Origin: Ignavibacteria bacterium
Lineage (GTDB): Bacteria; Bacteroidota; Ignavibacteria; UBA10030; SZUA-254
Direction of reading: 5' to 3'
NCBI GenBank assembly: GCA_005877655.1
Contig: VBOC01000190.1
Span: forward strand, 1-10,626
Length of the DNA stretch: 10,626 bases
Shown here: piece by piece, positions 1 to 5,542 of the stretch
How positions within the stretch are numbered: position 1 is the stretch's first letter
Layout: the number at the start of each line of letters is the position of its first letter
The notes under the pieces: model-generated
What the model was told of the DNA's origin: nothing
Databases searched by the model: none
What the model saw: only the letters and a program-made list of their open reading frames with translations
Made by a program: the position numbers and the translations under genes

Positions 1-349
1 GGAGATTGTCGGTGGCGCGGAGATTGGCGGCGTCGTCCATCTTAACAATCAAATCCGACTTCGTCCAGAGACCGCGGTCGCGCAGACGCGTGCCGACGCC
101 CCAGGAGATGAACCTGGTCCGGTTGGTCAGGGAAAGAACCGTTGCATCGTACGCATAATCCGAGGATCCGAACTCGAATGTGACGGAGCCTGACTGAACG
201 ATGCTTCCATCCCAGCCGAAGTCCTGTGTGCTCGAGAACGTTCCGACCCATGTGCCCTGGTCGAACGCAGAAACGACTTGCAGCGGATCGTAGCTTGAAC
301 ACCCCGTCGCGAAGACGACGAGAAAGGAAACGGCGAATCCTCCCTTCAT
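1..349 (-). CDS. Putative lipoprotein, 5' part only (runs off the left edge)
   Basis: This minus-strand frame opens with ATG at 349 and stays open to the window edge, giving about 116 residues. The start reads MKGGFAVSFLVVFATGCSSY. This is a short lipoprotein signal peptide: a Lys near the N-terminus, a hydrophobic core, then a lipobox-like A-T-G-C with the lipidated Cys at about residue 17. An AGGAT-type ribosome binding site lies a few bases before the ATG. The mature part is rich in Ser, Thr, Gly and aromatic residues and looks like a beta-rich extracytoplasmic domain, but I recognise no family. By inference it is exported and anchored to a membrane. It begins only 25 bases after the 3' end of the tRNA-Pro gene on the same strand, so it may share that transcript. 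The signal peptide, RBS and open frame make it convincing although incomplete. Confidence 0.85.
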   Translation of the reverse strand, partial: MKGGFAVSFLVVFATGCSSYDPLQVVSAFDQGTWVGTFSSTQDFGWDGSIVQSGSVTFEFGSSDYAYDATVLSLTNRTRFISWGVGTRLRDRGLWTKSDLIVKMDDAANLRATDNL

Positions 350-374
350 AAACGATCCTTCGTGAAGTGGTCAG

Positions 375-449
375 TCGGAACGGCGGGATTTGAACCCGCG
401 ACCCCTTGCACCCCAAGCAAGTGCGCTAGCCGGGCTGCGCTACGTTCCG
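375..449 (-). tRNA. tRNA-Pro (anticodon GGG)
   Basis: The reverse complement folds as a complete 75-base cloverleaf. It has a 7-bp acceptor stem (CGGAACG/CGTTCCG) with discriminator A and a GCGC/GCGC D stem with a ten-base loop. The anticodon stem is CTTGC/GCAAG around loop TTGGGGT, and the T stem is GCGGG/CCCGC around TTCAAAT. Loop positions 34-36 read GGG, which decodes CCC/CCU proline codons. The overall pattern resembles bacterial tRNA-Pro(GGG). The 3' CCA is not encoded (the next bases are CTG), so it must be added by a nucleotidyltransferase. A weak upstream promoter is possible on the minus strand: TTGCAT at 524-519, 17 bases, TACTTT at 501-496. Confidence 0.97.
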
Positions 450-529
450 GATAGCTTGAGAAAGAATCCCCCCAAAATGGCGATGAGGCACGGGTAAAGT
501 AATCACTTTTCCGGCCCGATGCAAGTACA

Positions 530-558
530 TTGACCTTCACACCCCTCTTCGCTATATT
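530..558 (+). promoter_or_regulatory. Candidate sigma70-type promoter for the hybrid kinase gene
   Basis: TTGACC at 530-535 and TATATT at 553-558 are separated by exactly 17 bases and each matches five of six consensus positions. Transcription would start near 565 and give a leader of about 168 bases before the ATG at 733. A second, poorer candidate closer to the gene is TTGACG at 658-663 with TAGGAT at 679-684 (spacer 15). The tRNA-Pro promoter candidate on the other strand lies just 5' of this -35 box, so the two would fire back to back. The call rests on sequence match only. Confidence 0.5.
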
Positions 559-599
559 CCCGCGAGTACAAACATGTGCCCGGAAACACGCTTTCAAGA

Positions 600-629
600 G
601 CAGGAAAGGCATATATTCGTGCCTCCTGC
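600..629 (+). other. Hairpin in the leader of the hybrid kinase mRNA
   Basis: GCAGG-AA-AGGCA at 600-611 pairs with TGCCTCCTGC at 620-629. This gives a ten-pair stem with a small bulge and an eight-base A/U-rich loop (TATATTCG). No T-run follows, so it is not a classical terminator. It sits in the predicted 5' leader (about 565-732) and could affect translation or mRNA stability. The rest of 450-732 holds no convincing gene. An ATG-started 33-codon frame at 574-675 overlaps the hairpin but resembles nothing I know. Confidence 0.4.
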
Positions 630-732
630 CATTCCGCCAGATGAGCAAGGGCCTGGATTGACGCGGATCACGTGAGGGTAGGATTCTACGGGTTTTTATT
701 CGAAATTCCAAGTGCTCTGAAACTGAGCCATT

Positions 733-3453
733 ATGAAATCTGTCAAGTTTTTATCGCCTGATTCGGCCCGAACGAAGATCGTTCTGATTAGCGGAACTGT
801 CCTCGCAGCGATCTGCATTGCCACGTTCTTCTATCTGTCGAGCCGCTTCAGGAACGATGCACTCTCGCTGGAAACCGAGAACTTCCGGCGGATTACCGAA
901 GTGAGCGGAGAATACCTCAAGCTTGCTCTGACCTTTGACGAGCTTGTCACGGACGCAATGGATCAGACGCTCGAACGGATCAAGGAAAATCCGTATGTGA
1001 AATATGCCGTCATCGAGCAGGATTCTCCCGGCGTTAATCAGGCATTCAATATTGCACAGGCCCGGCAATGGGTCTACCAGGATATTCAGAGGGGCGACCC
1101 GCTCTCTGCTGCCGTTTATAAAGTGAGGATGCCTGTCGTTCTGAAAGACAGCCCGTTCGGCACCCTCTATCTCGGTTTCTCGTTGGACCGGCTTCAGGCA
1201 GAAATGCACCAGACCACGACGACCCTCGTGTTAGTTTGTGCGGTCGCGTGGTTGTTTGGCCTGGTCATCATCTTCTTACTGGCTTGGTTTTTCACCCACC
1301 CGATCTCGGCTCTCGCCGAAGTGGCCGAGCGCGCCGCCAAAGGCGATTGGCGCGTCGGTAGGATCCCCCCGCCGGTGTCCAATAACGAAATCGGACGCGC
1401 CGGGCGGGCGCTGCACGCGGCGATCATGAATGCCGAATCCGGGCAGAGGAGGCTGGAGACTCTCACAGGCCTGCTCAACAAGCGCGACCAGCAGCTCAGC
1501 GAGGAGCAGTCGCAGAGGAAGATGATCGAAAAGCAGGTCCAGGTATCCGACGACATCATCAAGAAAACAAGCGCTCTCATCCTTGTCGCCGATTCCACGG
1601 GAGGGATCCAGTATGCGAGCCCTTCGTTCTCGCACGTTCTCGGCTACGAGCCGGAAACCCTGCTGCAGGACGGCTGGTGGAGCGTCGGCAAGCGCGATGC
1701 AGCCGACGCTGTCGAGAGAAAGAAGGAGCGCAACCGTGTTGCCAAGTGTGCACGTCGCGAACTGCCGATCAGCTCGCTGCCCTACGAGCGCCAGTCCATC
1801 GACAGCCAGGAGAACCCGCGCTGGATTCTCTGGCAGGAGACCGCCGGCGTCAATAACACCCTCATCGTGGTCGGCCAGGATATCACGCAGCGCAAGCAGG
1901 CCGAGGAGCAGATCCGGGAACAGGCGGCTCTACTCGATATCACCGGTGACGCTATCCTCGTGCGGAATCTCGAGCATCAGATCCTCTATTGGAACCGTGG
2001 AGCCGAGAACCTCTACGGGCTCCCCCAGCAACAAGTTCTTGAGCGGAAAATGAGCGATATCCTCGAAGAGGAGGATTCGGGCGGAATCGAGAAGGCCTAC
2101 TTCAGTGTGATGAATCAGGGCGCCTGGAGCGGCGAGATGAAGCAGGTCACGAAGGCCGGCAAGAAATTAGTCGTCGAGAGCCGCTGGACTCTCATGAACG
2201 ACGCGGAAGGAAAGGCGAGATCCATCCTTATCGTTAATACCGACGTGACCGAGCAGAGAGACCTGGAGGTACAGTTCCGGAGAGCCCAGCGCCTGGAGAA
2301 CATCGGCACGCTCGCGGGCGGAATCGCGCACGACCTCAATAACGTCCTCAGCCCTATCCTGATGTCGATTCAGGCCCTTCAGAGGAGGCACAGCGACGAC
2401 AAGACGCTGCAGTTGCTCTCGACGATCGACCTGAGCGCCCGGCGCGGCGCCGATATCGTCAAGCAGGTCCTGACATTCGCCAGAGGGACGGAGGGGGAAC
2501 GCATCCTTCTTCAACCGAAACACATTCTGCGGGAAATTGAAAAAATCACACGCGAAACATTTCCCCGCTCAATCGAGATTCAGTTCGACCTCCCGAACGA
2601 TTTGTGGACCATCACAGGCGATGCAACCCAGCTCCATCAGATCATTCTCAATCTGCTGGTCAATGCGAGGGACGCCATGCCGGAGGGGGGCACTCTTACG
2701 ATGAAGGGCGAAAACGTTTCATTGGACGAGCAGACCGCCCGCTTCTACCTCAACGCAAAGCCCGGAAATTATGTGCTCCTTTCGATCATGGACAGCGGCA
2801 CCGGCATCAGCCCCGACATTCTGGAAAAGATCTTCGATCCGTTCTTCACGACAAAGGAAGTCGGAAAGGGAACCGGGCTCGGCCTCTCGACGGTCTCGAC
2901 GATTGTGAAGAGTTACGGGGGATTCATCACCGTCGACAGCACGGTGGGGAAAGGGAGCATCTTCGAAGTCTACATACCGGCGACCAATGCGGAGGTCTCA
3001 CCGCAAAAGAAGGAGGAGAGCCGGCGCGAGCTTCCGGTGGGGCGCGGCGAGTCGGTTCTCATCGTCGACGACGAATTGTCAATCCGGGAGATTACGAAGG
3101 AGACGCTCGAAGCGTACGGCTATCGGACTGCAACAGCGAAGGACGGCATCGAGGCGTTGACGATCATCGAGAAGGACCGGCACAAGTTCAGTTTAGTCCT
3201 GACAGATATGATGATGCCCAACATGGACGGTGCTTCGCTGATCCGCACGTTAAGGCGGCTGACACCGGACATCAAGGTCATTGCGGTGAGCGGCGCGACG
3301 GATCAGGATGTGCTGGAGAAGGTCAAGAAATCTCACGTCGAGGCGTTTCTCCCGAAACCGATTCAGGCTGAAAACCTCCTCCGCCTTCTCGATACGATCC
3401 TGCACGGCGACGGGAAGACCGAAGAGCCCCGGCGCGCGCACAGCCGGGTGTAA
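733..3453 (+). CDS. Hybrid sensor histidine kinase (TM-sensor-TM-HAMP-PAS-PAS-HisKA-HATPase-REC)
   Basis: This is a membrane-bound two-component sensor of 906 residues. TM1 is at about 16-35 and an extracytoplasmic sensor at 36-163. TM2 is at 165-187, followed by HAMP to about 240, a coiled linker, PAS1 (about 272-385) and PAS2 (about 395-510). The H-box [10 protein letters not shown] carries phospho-acceptor His533 and is of the HPK4-like HDxNN type. The ATPase domain shows the N-box (Asn640, Asn644), DSGTG (Asp687, Gly689, Gly691), an FDPFF F-box at 701-705 and GKGTGLGL at 711-718. The C-terminal receiver has Asp779/Asp780, phospho-acceptor Asp825 in TDMMMP, Ser853 and Lys875. There is no Hpt or DNA-binding output, so the phosphoryl group presumably passes to a partner encoded elsewhere. 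The start is fixed because an in-frame TGA lies two codons upstream of this ATG. No clear Shine-Dalgarno site precedes it. The gene is monocistronic and converges on the MerR gene. Its signal cannot be read from the sequence. Confidence 0.97.
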   Translation: MKSVKFLSPDSARTKIVLISGTVLAAICIATFFYLSSRFRNDALSLETENFRRITEVSGEYLKLALTFDELVTDAMDQTLERIKENPYVKYAVIEQDSPGVNQAFNIAQARQWVYQDIQRGDPLSAAVYKVRMPVVLKDSPFGTLYLGFSLDRLQAEMHQTTTTLVLVCAVAWLFGLVIIFLLAWFFTHPISALAEVAERAAKGDWRVGRIPPPVSNNEIGRAGRALHAAIMNAESGQRRLETLTGLLNKRDQQLSEEQSQRKMIEKQVQVSDDIIKKTSALILVADSTGGIQYASPSFSHVLGYEPETLLQDGWWSVGKRDAADAVERKKERNRVAKCARRELPISSLPYERQSIDSQENPRWILWQETAGVNNTLIVVGQDITQRKQAEEQIREQAALLDITGDAILVRNLEHQILYWNRGAENLYGLPQQQVLERKMSDILEEEDSGGIEKAYFSVMNQGAWSGEMKQVTKAGKKLVVESRWTLMNDAEGKARSILIVNTDVTEQRDLEVQFRRAQRLENIGTLAGGIAHDLNNVLSPILMSIQALQRRHSDDKTLQLLSTIDLSARRGADIVKQVLTFARGTEGERILLQPKHILREIEKITRETFPRSIEIQFDLPNDLWTITGDATQLHQIILNLLVNARDAMPEGGTLTMKGENVSLDEQTARFYLNAKPGNYVLLSIMDSGTGISPDILEKIFDPFFTTKEVGKGTGLGLSTVSTIVKSYGGFITVDSTVGKGSIFEVYIPATNAEVSPQKKEESRRELPVGRGESVLIVDDELSIREITKETLEAYGYRTATAKDGIEALTIIEKDRHKFSLVLTDMMMPNMDGASLIRTLRRLTPDIKVIAVSGATDQDVLEKVKKSHVEAFLPKPIQAENLLRLLDTILHGDGKTEEPRRAHSRV

Positions 3454-3473
3454 CCCCCTGCCTCCAAGCTAAG

Positions 3474-3502
3474 TCCCGCCGTGCGGGATAAGTCCCGCGC
3501 GT
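3474..3502. repeat. Three-armed palindromic (REP-like) element, copy 1
   Basis: TCCCGC, CGT, GCGGGA at 3474-3488 forms a perfect 6-bp hairpin. After TAAG comes a third arm, TCCCGCGCG, so the middle arm can pair with either neighbour. The ten-base word TAAGTCCCGC occurs twice, at 3470-3479 and 3489-3498. The same layout, with identical spacing and an identical TCCCGCGCG tail, recurs at 5514-5541. This copy lies 20 bases after the stop codon of the hybrid kinase, in the gap between convergent genes. Confidence 0.5.
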
Positions 3503-3510
3503 TCCCCGGC

Positions 3511-3548
3511 ATCCCGCTCCGCGGGGACCGGGCCGGGACAAGCGGGAT
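3511..3548. repeat. Inverted repeat between convergent genes
   Basis: ATCCCGCT at 3511-3518 and AGCGGGAT at 3541-3548 are perfect reverse complements around a 22-base, very GC-rich centre that can itself pair (CCGCGG, CCGGGCCGG). The repeat lies between the hybrid kinase stop (3453) and the MerR stop (3554). It could act as a bidirectional transcription barrier, but no T-run follows on either strand, so it is not a standard intrinsic terminator. Confidence 0.45.
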
Positions 3549-3553
3549 CCCCC

Positions 3554-3958
3554 CTAGGTCAGACGAACCAGCAGTTCTTCCAGGAATTTCTTCATCTCGA
3601 TCATGTCGCCGCGGAGCCGGTTCTCCGGCACCTTTCCCTGCGGCGGGGCGGTCGATCCGGGCGCGGCCGCATCGGCGATTAATTCTAATTGCTCCCCTGA
3701 CTCGCTCTCCGGCAGATAGTTCACCAGAACGTTCTTTGCTCCCTCGATCGTATACCGTTCCTCGCGGAGGAGTTTTTTGATATGCAGAATCAGCTTGATA
3801 TCGCGGTTCGTGTAAATGCGATTTCCGGCGCGATTCTTCGAAGGCTTCAACAGTTCGAACTCCGATTCCCAATAACGAAGGACGTACTGTTCGAGGTCGG
3901 TTATCTTGCTGACCTCGCTGATCGAATAGTACAACTTCTTGATGCCGATCTGTTTCAT
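3554..3958 (-). CDS. MerR-family transcriptional regulator (small, no effector domain)
   Basis: A DNA-binding protein of about 134 residues from the ATG at 3958. The N-terminal 75 residues match the MerR winged helix-turn-helix. YYSISEVSKIT is the recognition HTH, then LRYWESEF, followed by the wing NRAGNRIYTNRDI and the helix LILHIKKLLREERYTIEGAK. The tail is variable, rich in Gly, Pro and Ala, and ends in a short amphipathic helix that probably aids dimerisation. There are no effector-binding Cys residues or large ligand domain, so this is not a metal or drug sensor of the classic kind. The frame also allows a GTG start at 3982, eight codons earlier. I prefer ATG because neither start has a clear Shine-Dalgarno site and the conserved core begins after the ATG. 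Its targets are unknown. It lies downstream of acpS and has its own candidate promoter at 4004-4032. Confidence 0.93.
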   Translation of the reverse strand: MKQIGIKKLYYSISEVSKITDLEQYVLRYWESEFELLKPSKNRAGNRIYTNRDIKLILHIKKLLREERYTIEGAKNVLVNYLPESESGEQLELIADAAAPGSTAPPQGKVPENRLRGDMIEMKKFLEELLVRLT

Positions 3959-4003
3959 CTGAGCGGTTCCCGGATGTTCCACAAATGACGGACTATGGGT
4001 TCA

Positions 4004-4032
4004 AAAATACGCACTTTATTTGCCAAAGGCAA
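4004..4032 (-). promoter_or_regulatory. Candidate promoter of the MerR gene with an inverted repeat over the -35 box
   Basis: On the minus strand TTGCCT (4032-4027) and TATTTT (4009-4004) are spaced by 17 bases, each matching four of six consensus positions. Transcription would start near 3997. The -35 box is part of the palindrome TTGCC-TTT-GGCAA (4032-4020). That palindrome could be an operator, perhaps for MerR itself, or a weak stem at the end of the acpS message. It is not followed by a T-run. Confidence 0.35.
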
Positions 4033-4048
4033 CGAGCCCCCGCGAACG

Positions 4049-4417
4049 TCAGCGCTCGATGATGGCGCAGGCCACGACGACATTTTCGGAGTGGGAGATG
4101 GAGACGAGAATCCGGCTCCCTTTCAACAATTCCTTCAGGCGGCCGTACAGGACGATGGAAGGTTTGCCTGCCGGATTGTTCTCCACCTCCACGTCCTTCC
4201 AGCGGAATCCGCTGCTCCAGCCGGTGGCAAGCGCCTTGGCGACCGCCTCCTTCACGGCGAAGCGGGCGGCGAAATGGTGCGTCGGGTTCTTCTTCGAGCG
4301 TGAATACGAGAGCTCCCTCACCGTAAATATTCTGTCGAGGAAGGCTCCCCCCCAATCTCCGATGGTCCGCGCCATGCGCGGAATCTCGACTACATCGATT
4401 CCGACGCCTTCAATCAT
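4049..4417 (-). CDS. acpS: Holo-[acyl-carrier-protein] synthase (AcpS)
   Basis: Transfers the 4'-phosphopantetheine group from coenzyme A to a serine of apo acyl carrier protein, which activates ACP for fatty acid synthesis in the cytoplasm. The 122-residue product has the normal AcpS length. It shows the family signatures: GVGIDVVEI near the N-terminus with metal-binding Asp8, HFAARFAVKEAVAKAL with Glu57 and Lys61, and the C-terminal SISHSENVVVACAI. AcpS usually acts as a trimer. A TTG three codons earlier (4426) is in frame, but the ATG at 4417 gives the typical MIxGxGID start. A GGAG lies 12 bases before this ATG. The ATG overlaps the stop of the HAD hydrolase gene by 8 bases (ATGATTGA), which points to coupled translation. 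It is the third gene of a three-gene overlapping operon. Confidence 0.97.
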   Translation of the reverse strand: MIEGVGIDVVEIPRMARTIGDWGGAFLDRIFTVRELSYSRSKKNPTHHFAARFAVKEAVAKALATGWSSGFRWKDVEVENNPAGKPSIVLYGRLKELLKGSRILVSISHSENVVVACAIIER

Positions 4418-5111
4418 GGGAGACAAGCGCTCCGGCGTTTTCCTTTTCTAGTATTGAAAGCAGCTCTTTGACGTCGCCTATTTCATAATCCGCGTGCGTC
4501 TCGACCGTCCCGAACGTATCGCCGTAGCGGGCAAACACGGTTTTCATCCCGATGTTCGACGCGCCGATCATGTCCCGCTCCGCCCAGTCGCCGATCATGA
4601 GCGCTTCTTCCGGACGGACGTTGAGCAGGTCGAGGGCTTTCCTGAACGGGCCGGGGTTGGGTTTTCGCTGGCCCGTATCCTCGAACGTCACGACAGTGTG
4701 AAAAATGTGATGAAAGTTCAGATAGGAGAGGCGCAGCCACGCCTCCCGCGCCGGCGCGTCGCTCACGACGGCAAGGCGCAGTCCCCTCTTCAGGAGCTCC
4801 ATCAGGGTCATATAGACATGGGGGTACGGGACGAGGGCGGCTTCACGCGCCCGCCGGTAGGAGATGATTCCCGCGGAGAGGATCTTGTAGTCGACCTTGT
4901 TGAACACGTCGTAGAGCAGTTCATCGAACACATTCTGAAACTCGATTCCGCGGGCGCTGTAAATGGAATCGATGCGCCCCCTCACTTCCTCCGGTGACAG
5001 GTTGAGTCCGGCGTCGATCATCGCGCTGATCGCCGCGTCGATCGCCCGCCGTTTCATCCCCATGAAATCGACGAGGGTATTATCCAGGTCGAAGATGACC
5101 GCCTTGATCAT
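4410..5111 (-). CDS. HAD-superfamily hydrolase (phosphatase-like)
   Basis: A soluble 233-residue enzyme with all four HAD motifs. Motif I is FDLDNTL, with nucleophile Asp8 and acid/base Asp10. Motif II is VVSDAP with Ser117. Motif III is Lys150 in QRKPNPGPF. Motif IV is GDWAERD with Asp175 and Asp180. Residues 15-95 form a helical C1-type cap, as in phosphoglycolate phosphatase-like members. It most likely removes phosphate from a small cytoplasmic metabolite. The substrate cannot be told from the sequence, and family members act on many. The ATG overlaps the stop of the upstream 92-residue gene by 4 bases (ATGA), and its own stop overlaps acpS. The coupling suggests a shared dosage need with AcpS, for example clearing a phosphorylated by-product, but that is speculation. 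Confidence 0.96.
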   Translation of the reverse strand: MIKAVIFDLDNTLVDFMGMKRRAIDAAISAMIDAGLNLSPEEVRGRIDSIYSARGIEFQNVFDELLYDVFNKVDYKILSAGIISYRRAREAALVPYPHVYMTLMELLKRGLRLAVVSDAPAREAWLRLSYLNFHHIFHTVVTFEDTGQRKPNPGPFRKALDLLNVRPEEALMIGDWAERDMIGASNIGMKTVFARYGDTFGTVETHADYEIGDVKELLSILEKENAGALVSHD

Positions 5112-5386
5112 CCGCTCGTTCGGATTTTAGCGGCTTTCGCGACCTCGTCCTCGATGTACTCCCGGAGGGTGGGCTTGATAAACGTCGTCTCGATGCCGTA
5201 TTCTGCTAGCGCTTGCGCCAGGCACGCCGCTTTGCGGGCGTCGCTCAGCCGTTTGTTTACGACGAGGACCTTTTGATTCTTGAGCACGCAATACCCCCCG
5301 TCGAAATCGCCCTTTTCATACCGGAGCTCGATGCCGAGCTGCCGGGCAACCTCTTCGAGCTCGCGCATGATCTGAAGATAATTCAT
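5108..5386 (-). CDS. Conserved-looking 92-residue protein of unknown function
   Basis: A small acidic/basic mixed cytoplasmic protein with no signal peptide or membrane segment. It begins with an amphipathic helix (about 3-18). A central GDFDGGYCVLKNQKVLVVNK looks like a beta hairpin, and the C-terminal part appears helical (about 48-62 and 75-88). The single Cys and the GGYC and NK positions look like conserved features. I believe similar short proteins occur in Bacteroidota/Chlorobi genomes, but I know of no function. It is the first gene of the operon with the HAD hydrolase (4-base overlap) and acpS. The ATG at 5386 has no evident Shine-Dalgarno site. The frame reads well throughout, and the stop/start overlap with the next gene supports a real gene. 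Confidence 0.88.
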   Translation of the reverse strand: MNYLQIMRELEEVARQLGIELRYEKGDFDGGYCVLKNQKVLVVNKRLSDARKAACLAQALAEYGIETTFIKPTLREYIEDEVAKAAKIRTSG

Positions 5387-5409
5387 TCGGAAGAATAACC
5401 ATTTGTCCG

Positions 5410-5438
5410 AAGAAAATCAAACGGCCGCGCTGGCCGTT
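5410..5438 (-). terminator. Probable intrinsic terminator after the glycosyltransferase gene
   Basis: On the minus strand AACGGCC, AGCGC, GGCCGTT (5438-5420) forms a 7-bp GC-rich stem with a 5-base loop, followed by the T-rich tail TGATTTTCTT. It lies about 90 bases past the glycosyltransferase stop and just before the 92-residue gene at 5386. It could therefore end the four-gene operon. If transcription starts just upstream of it, it could instead attenuate the next operon. Confidence 0.5.
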
Positions 5439-5450
5439 ATCTTCGTTATT

Positions 5451-5479
5451 TTTATTTGGTCTAATTCCCTCATTCTCAA
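5451..5479 (-). promoter_or_regulatory. Candidate promoter for the 92-aa/HAD/acpS operon
   Basis: On the minus strand TTGAGA (5479-5474, five of six) and AATAAA (5456-5451, four of six) are 17 bases apart in an A/T-rich stretch. The predicted start is near 5444, only a few bases before the hairpin at 5438-5420. Transcripts would then begin with the hairpin, and either read-through or a different promoter is needed for the downstream genes. Confidence 0.3.
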
Positions 5480-5513
5480 TTTAAGTGCTATGTGAACCAC
5501 TACCATTCGCTCG

Positions 5514-5542
5514 TCCCGAAGCACGGGATTACTCCCGCGCGA
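5514..5542. repeat. Three-armed palindromic (REP-like) element, copy 2
   Basis: TCCCG, AAGCA, CGGGA, TTAC, TCCCGCGCG has the same arm sequences and the same 5- and 4-base spacers as the element at 3474-3501, and the same orientation. The third arm and the spacer overlap the last codons and the TAA stop (5529-5531) of the glycosyltransferase gene on the minus strand. The middle arm can pair with either flank. Confidence 0.45.

Noticed and set aside
42..711. Two minus-strand frames covering the tRNA and leader
   Set aside because: They read through the tRNA gene and are out of frame with the lipoprotein signal peptide, so they are chance frames.
2604..3371. Plus-strand 255-codon frame inside the hybrid kinase
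   Set aside because: It is an out-of-frame reading of the conserved ATPase and receiver domains, very rich in His, Arg and Gly, with no own ribosome site.
3363..3872. Minus-strand 169-codon frame overlapping MerR and the kinase end
   Set aside because: It is a shifted reading of the MerR gene that crosses the palindromic gap. The MerR frame has clear homology-like motifs.
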